Source: Baffinella frigidus (Eukaryota > Cryptophyceae > Cryptomonadales > Baffinellaceae). From it: a stretch of DNA of 12,696 nucleotides. The position numbers were made by a program, and so were the translations under genes. Shown piece by piece: positions 11,196 to 12,696 of the stretch. The notes under the pieces are model-generated. The model saw only the letters and a list, made by a program, of their open reading frames with translations, searched no databases and had not been told where the DNA came from. Position 1 is the first letter of the stretch; every line of letters starts with the position of its first letter. The stretch lies in NCBI GenBank assembly GCA_026770585.1, contig MU647098.1, positions 187,612 to 200,307 on the forward strand, given 5' to 3'.

Positions 11196-11891
11196 CCCCC
11201 CATTGCGCGCCCCGAAGGAGGGGGCGCAGCGAGAGGTGCTCAACAACACAGAGGTCTCGCGCACAGCCCAGTGCGAGAGGACGTACGGGGCCCGGCGGGC
11301 AGCCCAGGAAGGAGGTTTGGGCGCACGCACCCGCGGCTCGGCACACAGGGTGTCGTGCGGCGCGTACGCTCGTGTGAACCAGCTGAGCGGAAGCACTTGG
11401 CCCCCATTGCGCGCCCAGGACACGGAGGGGGGTTCGCAAGGAGAGGTGCCCAGCACGGAGATCTCGCGCACAGCCCAATGCGCGACGACGTACGTCCCAC
11501 GGGCCCGCTGGGCAGCCCAGGAGGGAGGATTGGACGAACGCCGGGGTTGCCACCGGCGCAACCGCGCTTCGGCAAACAGGGTGTCGTGCGGCGCGTACGC
11601 TCGTCTGAACCAGCTGGGCGGCAGAAGATATCCCCAGACCCCGGCGAGTCGAGCGAGTTCTGGGAGCGCGACACGCCGTTGTCGCTCGTCCTCAGCGCCG
11701 TCTCTCCCAAGACGCGCGTGTCCAGAAGTGGCCTCCGTGGTGAAACGTTTACACGGCGGACGAGGAGTGCGGACGACGAGCAGTTCGCTTACTGCCCCTC
11801 CCCTGGCACCTCTCCTACAGACTCCCCGCAGGCAAGTCCCACCACGGTTGACTCAACCCAGCAGCTTAATCTACCAACCCTCACAATCTGA
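11127..11891 (+). CDS. Questionable 254-aa ORF across the tandem duplication
   Basis: ATG at 11127 to a TGA at 11889. The first part is two diverged Arg/Gly/Pro-rich repeats (QGVVRRVRS in each); the last third is a less repetitive Ser/Thr/Pro-rich tail (SPGTSPTDSPQ). There is no known domain, signal peptide or membrane span. The frame survives an indel of nine codons between the repeats, which weakly favours coding. Against it, long frames exist on the opposite strand too, as expected in GC-rich DNA, and no promoter or polyadenylation signal is apparent. Confidence 0.2.
   Translation: MRPLQPAALHGDSSAGNWRLQHFPPIARPEGGGAARGAQQHRGLAHSPVREDVRGPAGSPGRRFGRTHPRLGTQGVVRRVRSCEPAERKHLAPIARPGHGGGFARRGAQHGDLAHSPMRDDVRPTGPLGSPGGRIGRTPGLPPAQPRFGKQGVVRRVRSSEPAGRQKISPDPGESSEFWERDTPLSLVLSAVSPKTRVSRSGLRGETFTRRTRSADDEQFAYCPSPGTSPTDSPQASPTTVDSTQQLNLPTLTI
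11196..11630 (+). repeat. Diverged tandem duplication, two units
   Basis: Unit 1 starts near 11196 and unit 2 near 11400. ATTGCGCGCCC recurs after 204 bp (11202, 11406). GTGTCGTGCGGCGCGTACGC recurs after 231 bp (11350, 11581), so unit 2 gained 27 bp (around 11538-11565). Shared blocks include TCTCGCGCACAGCCCA and GAACCAGCTG. The 27-bp difference is a multiple of three. A plus-strand frame from ATG 11127 to 11891 (254 aa, Arg/Gly/Pro-rich) stays open through both units, but minus-strand frames also stay open, so coding is unproven. Confidence 0.6.
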
Positions 11892-11927
11892 CCAAATTGA
11901 CGAGTTTTTGGAGCCGCTTTCCTTTGA

Positions 11928-11953
11928 CAGAGGGGTCAGATCTGACCCCTCTG
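11928..11953. repeat. Perfect 26-bp palindrome
   Basis: CAGAGGGGTCAGA (11928-11940) is followed directly by its exact reverse complement TCTGACCCCTCTG (11941-11953), with no loop. It could be a dimeric protein binding site, a cruciform or a recombination scar. It lies just past the questionable ORF. Confidence 0.75.
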
Positions 11954-12611
11954 CCGGGTAAATCATTCGTTGCGCCAGAACAAGGCCTGGTTGGTGAACT
12001 GTCGTACTGATCGGGCTCGTCGTCCTGTCTCGCATGTAAGAGCGGCCGACACGGGGTACAGTAAGTAGCACAATGCGTAGGGCATGTGCGGTGCTGGCGC
12101 TGGTTGCTTGGCAATAAATCACCAACTCTCAACTGAGAGAGGAGAGAACACTTCATTCAACTGCGCATAACGGCTGACCGAGCCGGACTGGTTTTCCCGC
12201 AGGACACCTGCGGCGTGGCGCGCGGAGCGCAGAGGGCCGCGCAGGCGTCGTTCCAGAGAAGAGCCTCCATGCTCACGGGCGGTCCTGGGCGGGGTGGCGC
12301 CGCATCCCATGGGGCGTTCCAAGTGCACCAAGGCGACGCGTGTGCGGGAGATGACATCTGGAAGCGCGCAGAGGCTTTCTCCATGGGGCATTTTGGCCGC
12401 ATCTCCTCGGAAGGGGGGGGGGGCGGAGACGATGGGGAGTGGCGCGTGCGGCATCAGTCGTCATTCGGTGAGATCGACGGTCTCGCGATGGGAGGCGCCG
12501 TGGGGTACGAACCGGGCCCGAATCTCCTGGCGGCGTTGGGCATGGCGAGGGGTGAAGCCGCGGGGAACGCCAAGGGCTGGCGTTCGAAACATCCGATGAT
12601 GGGTGCGAACC
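11954..12611. other. GC-rich subterminal stretch, no gene supported
   Basis: Overlapping frames occur on both strands. The most protein-like is a plus-strand frame from an ATG at 12269 to 12616 (about 115 aa, Gly/Ala-rich, with SFGEIDGLAMGG), competing with a minus-strand frame at 12119-12454. Neither has a recognisable domain or signals. AATAAA occurs at 12113-12118 on the plus strand. A G-run lies at 12413-12423. Confidence 0.3.
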
Positions 12612-12696
12612 CCTAACCCCTCAAGCCTACACGCCAACCAAAAAAAAAAAAACCCGAACCCACAACCCCAAACCCCAAACCCCAAACCCCAAACCC
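12612..12696 (+). repeat. Telomere-like C/A repeat array, inverted orientation
   Basis: Degenerate units (CCCTAACCCCTCAA, CCAACC) are followed by a 13-A run (12640-12652), then CCCGAACCCACAA, then four exact CCCCAAA units plus CCC (12666-12696). The G-rich strand is therefore the minus strand, whose 3' end points into the window. A normal right-hand chromosome end would show the G-rich strand on plus. It is either an interstitial or inverted telomeric tract, a misjoined contig end, or a non-telomeric satellite. Confidence 0.6.

Noticed and set aside
12269-12616. Subterminal plus-strand ORF of about 115 codons
   Set aside because: It has Gly/Ala-rich composition, overlaps long frames on the opposite strand and shows no domain or signals; kept only as part of the unassigned stretch.

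Overview
The window looks like nuclear DNA of a unicellular eukaryote (protist or alga). GC-rich, repeat-laden host-type DNA flanks a compact, intronless, visibly AT-richer island of genes at about 3948-10826. The island carries eukaryotic signals: TATA-like boxes about 30-60 bp upstream of start codons, AATAAA motifs at or just after several stops, and good start contexts (for example ACCATGG). There are no Shine-Dalgarno sites. The organism cannot be named from this sequence. A read-through peptide pattern of one hairpin repeat family reminds me of cryptophyte genome repeats, but that is only a weak impression.

Region 1 (1-3650): no convincing genes. It is packed with foldback elements. Several are about 105-125 bp MITE-like units with CAGGGGTACCTCGCTCATAA-type terminal inverted repeats and TA flanks. 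There are also unrelated long hairpins, diverged direct repeats, a CT-rich tract and a near-perfect hairpin. A possible minus-strand ORF (3649-3909) lies at the left junction.

Region 2 (3948-10826): a virus-like gene island. In order it holds a 429-aa helical protein (+), an 848-aa probable HK97-fold major capsid protein (+), a 188-aa coiled-coil protein (-), a 159-aa protein (-), a 170-aa protein (-), a 276-aa seven-helix membrane protein with heliorhodopsin-like layout (+), a 59-aa single-pass membrane protein (+) and a 26-codon remnant ORF (+). The capsid-type protein together with a heliorhodopsin-like protein points to an endogenised mirusvirus-like (Mirusviricota) fragment. No portal, terminase, maturation protease, polymerase or integrase is visible, so this is either a fragment or part of a larger insertion. 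All the long frames are uninterrupted, which suggests a recent insertion or retained function. The membrane protein appears to lack the lysine that holds retinal in rhodopsins.

Region 3 (10827-12696): GC-rich flank without convincing genes. It starts with an A/C-rich, degenerate telomere-like tract, followed by a diverged tandem duplication (units about 204-231 bp), a perfect 26-bp palindrome and more unassigned GC-rich sequence. It ends in degenerate C/A repeats and four clean CCCCAAA units. The C-rich strand points toward the right edge, which is the wrong orientation for a right-hand chromosome end, so the array looks interstitial, inverted or misassembled.

How the genes work together (inference): the capsid protein and its neighbours would be a late morphogenesis module, each gene driven by its own short TATA promoter. 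The membrane proteins may act in the host membrane or virion envelope.
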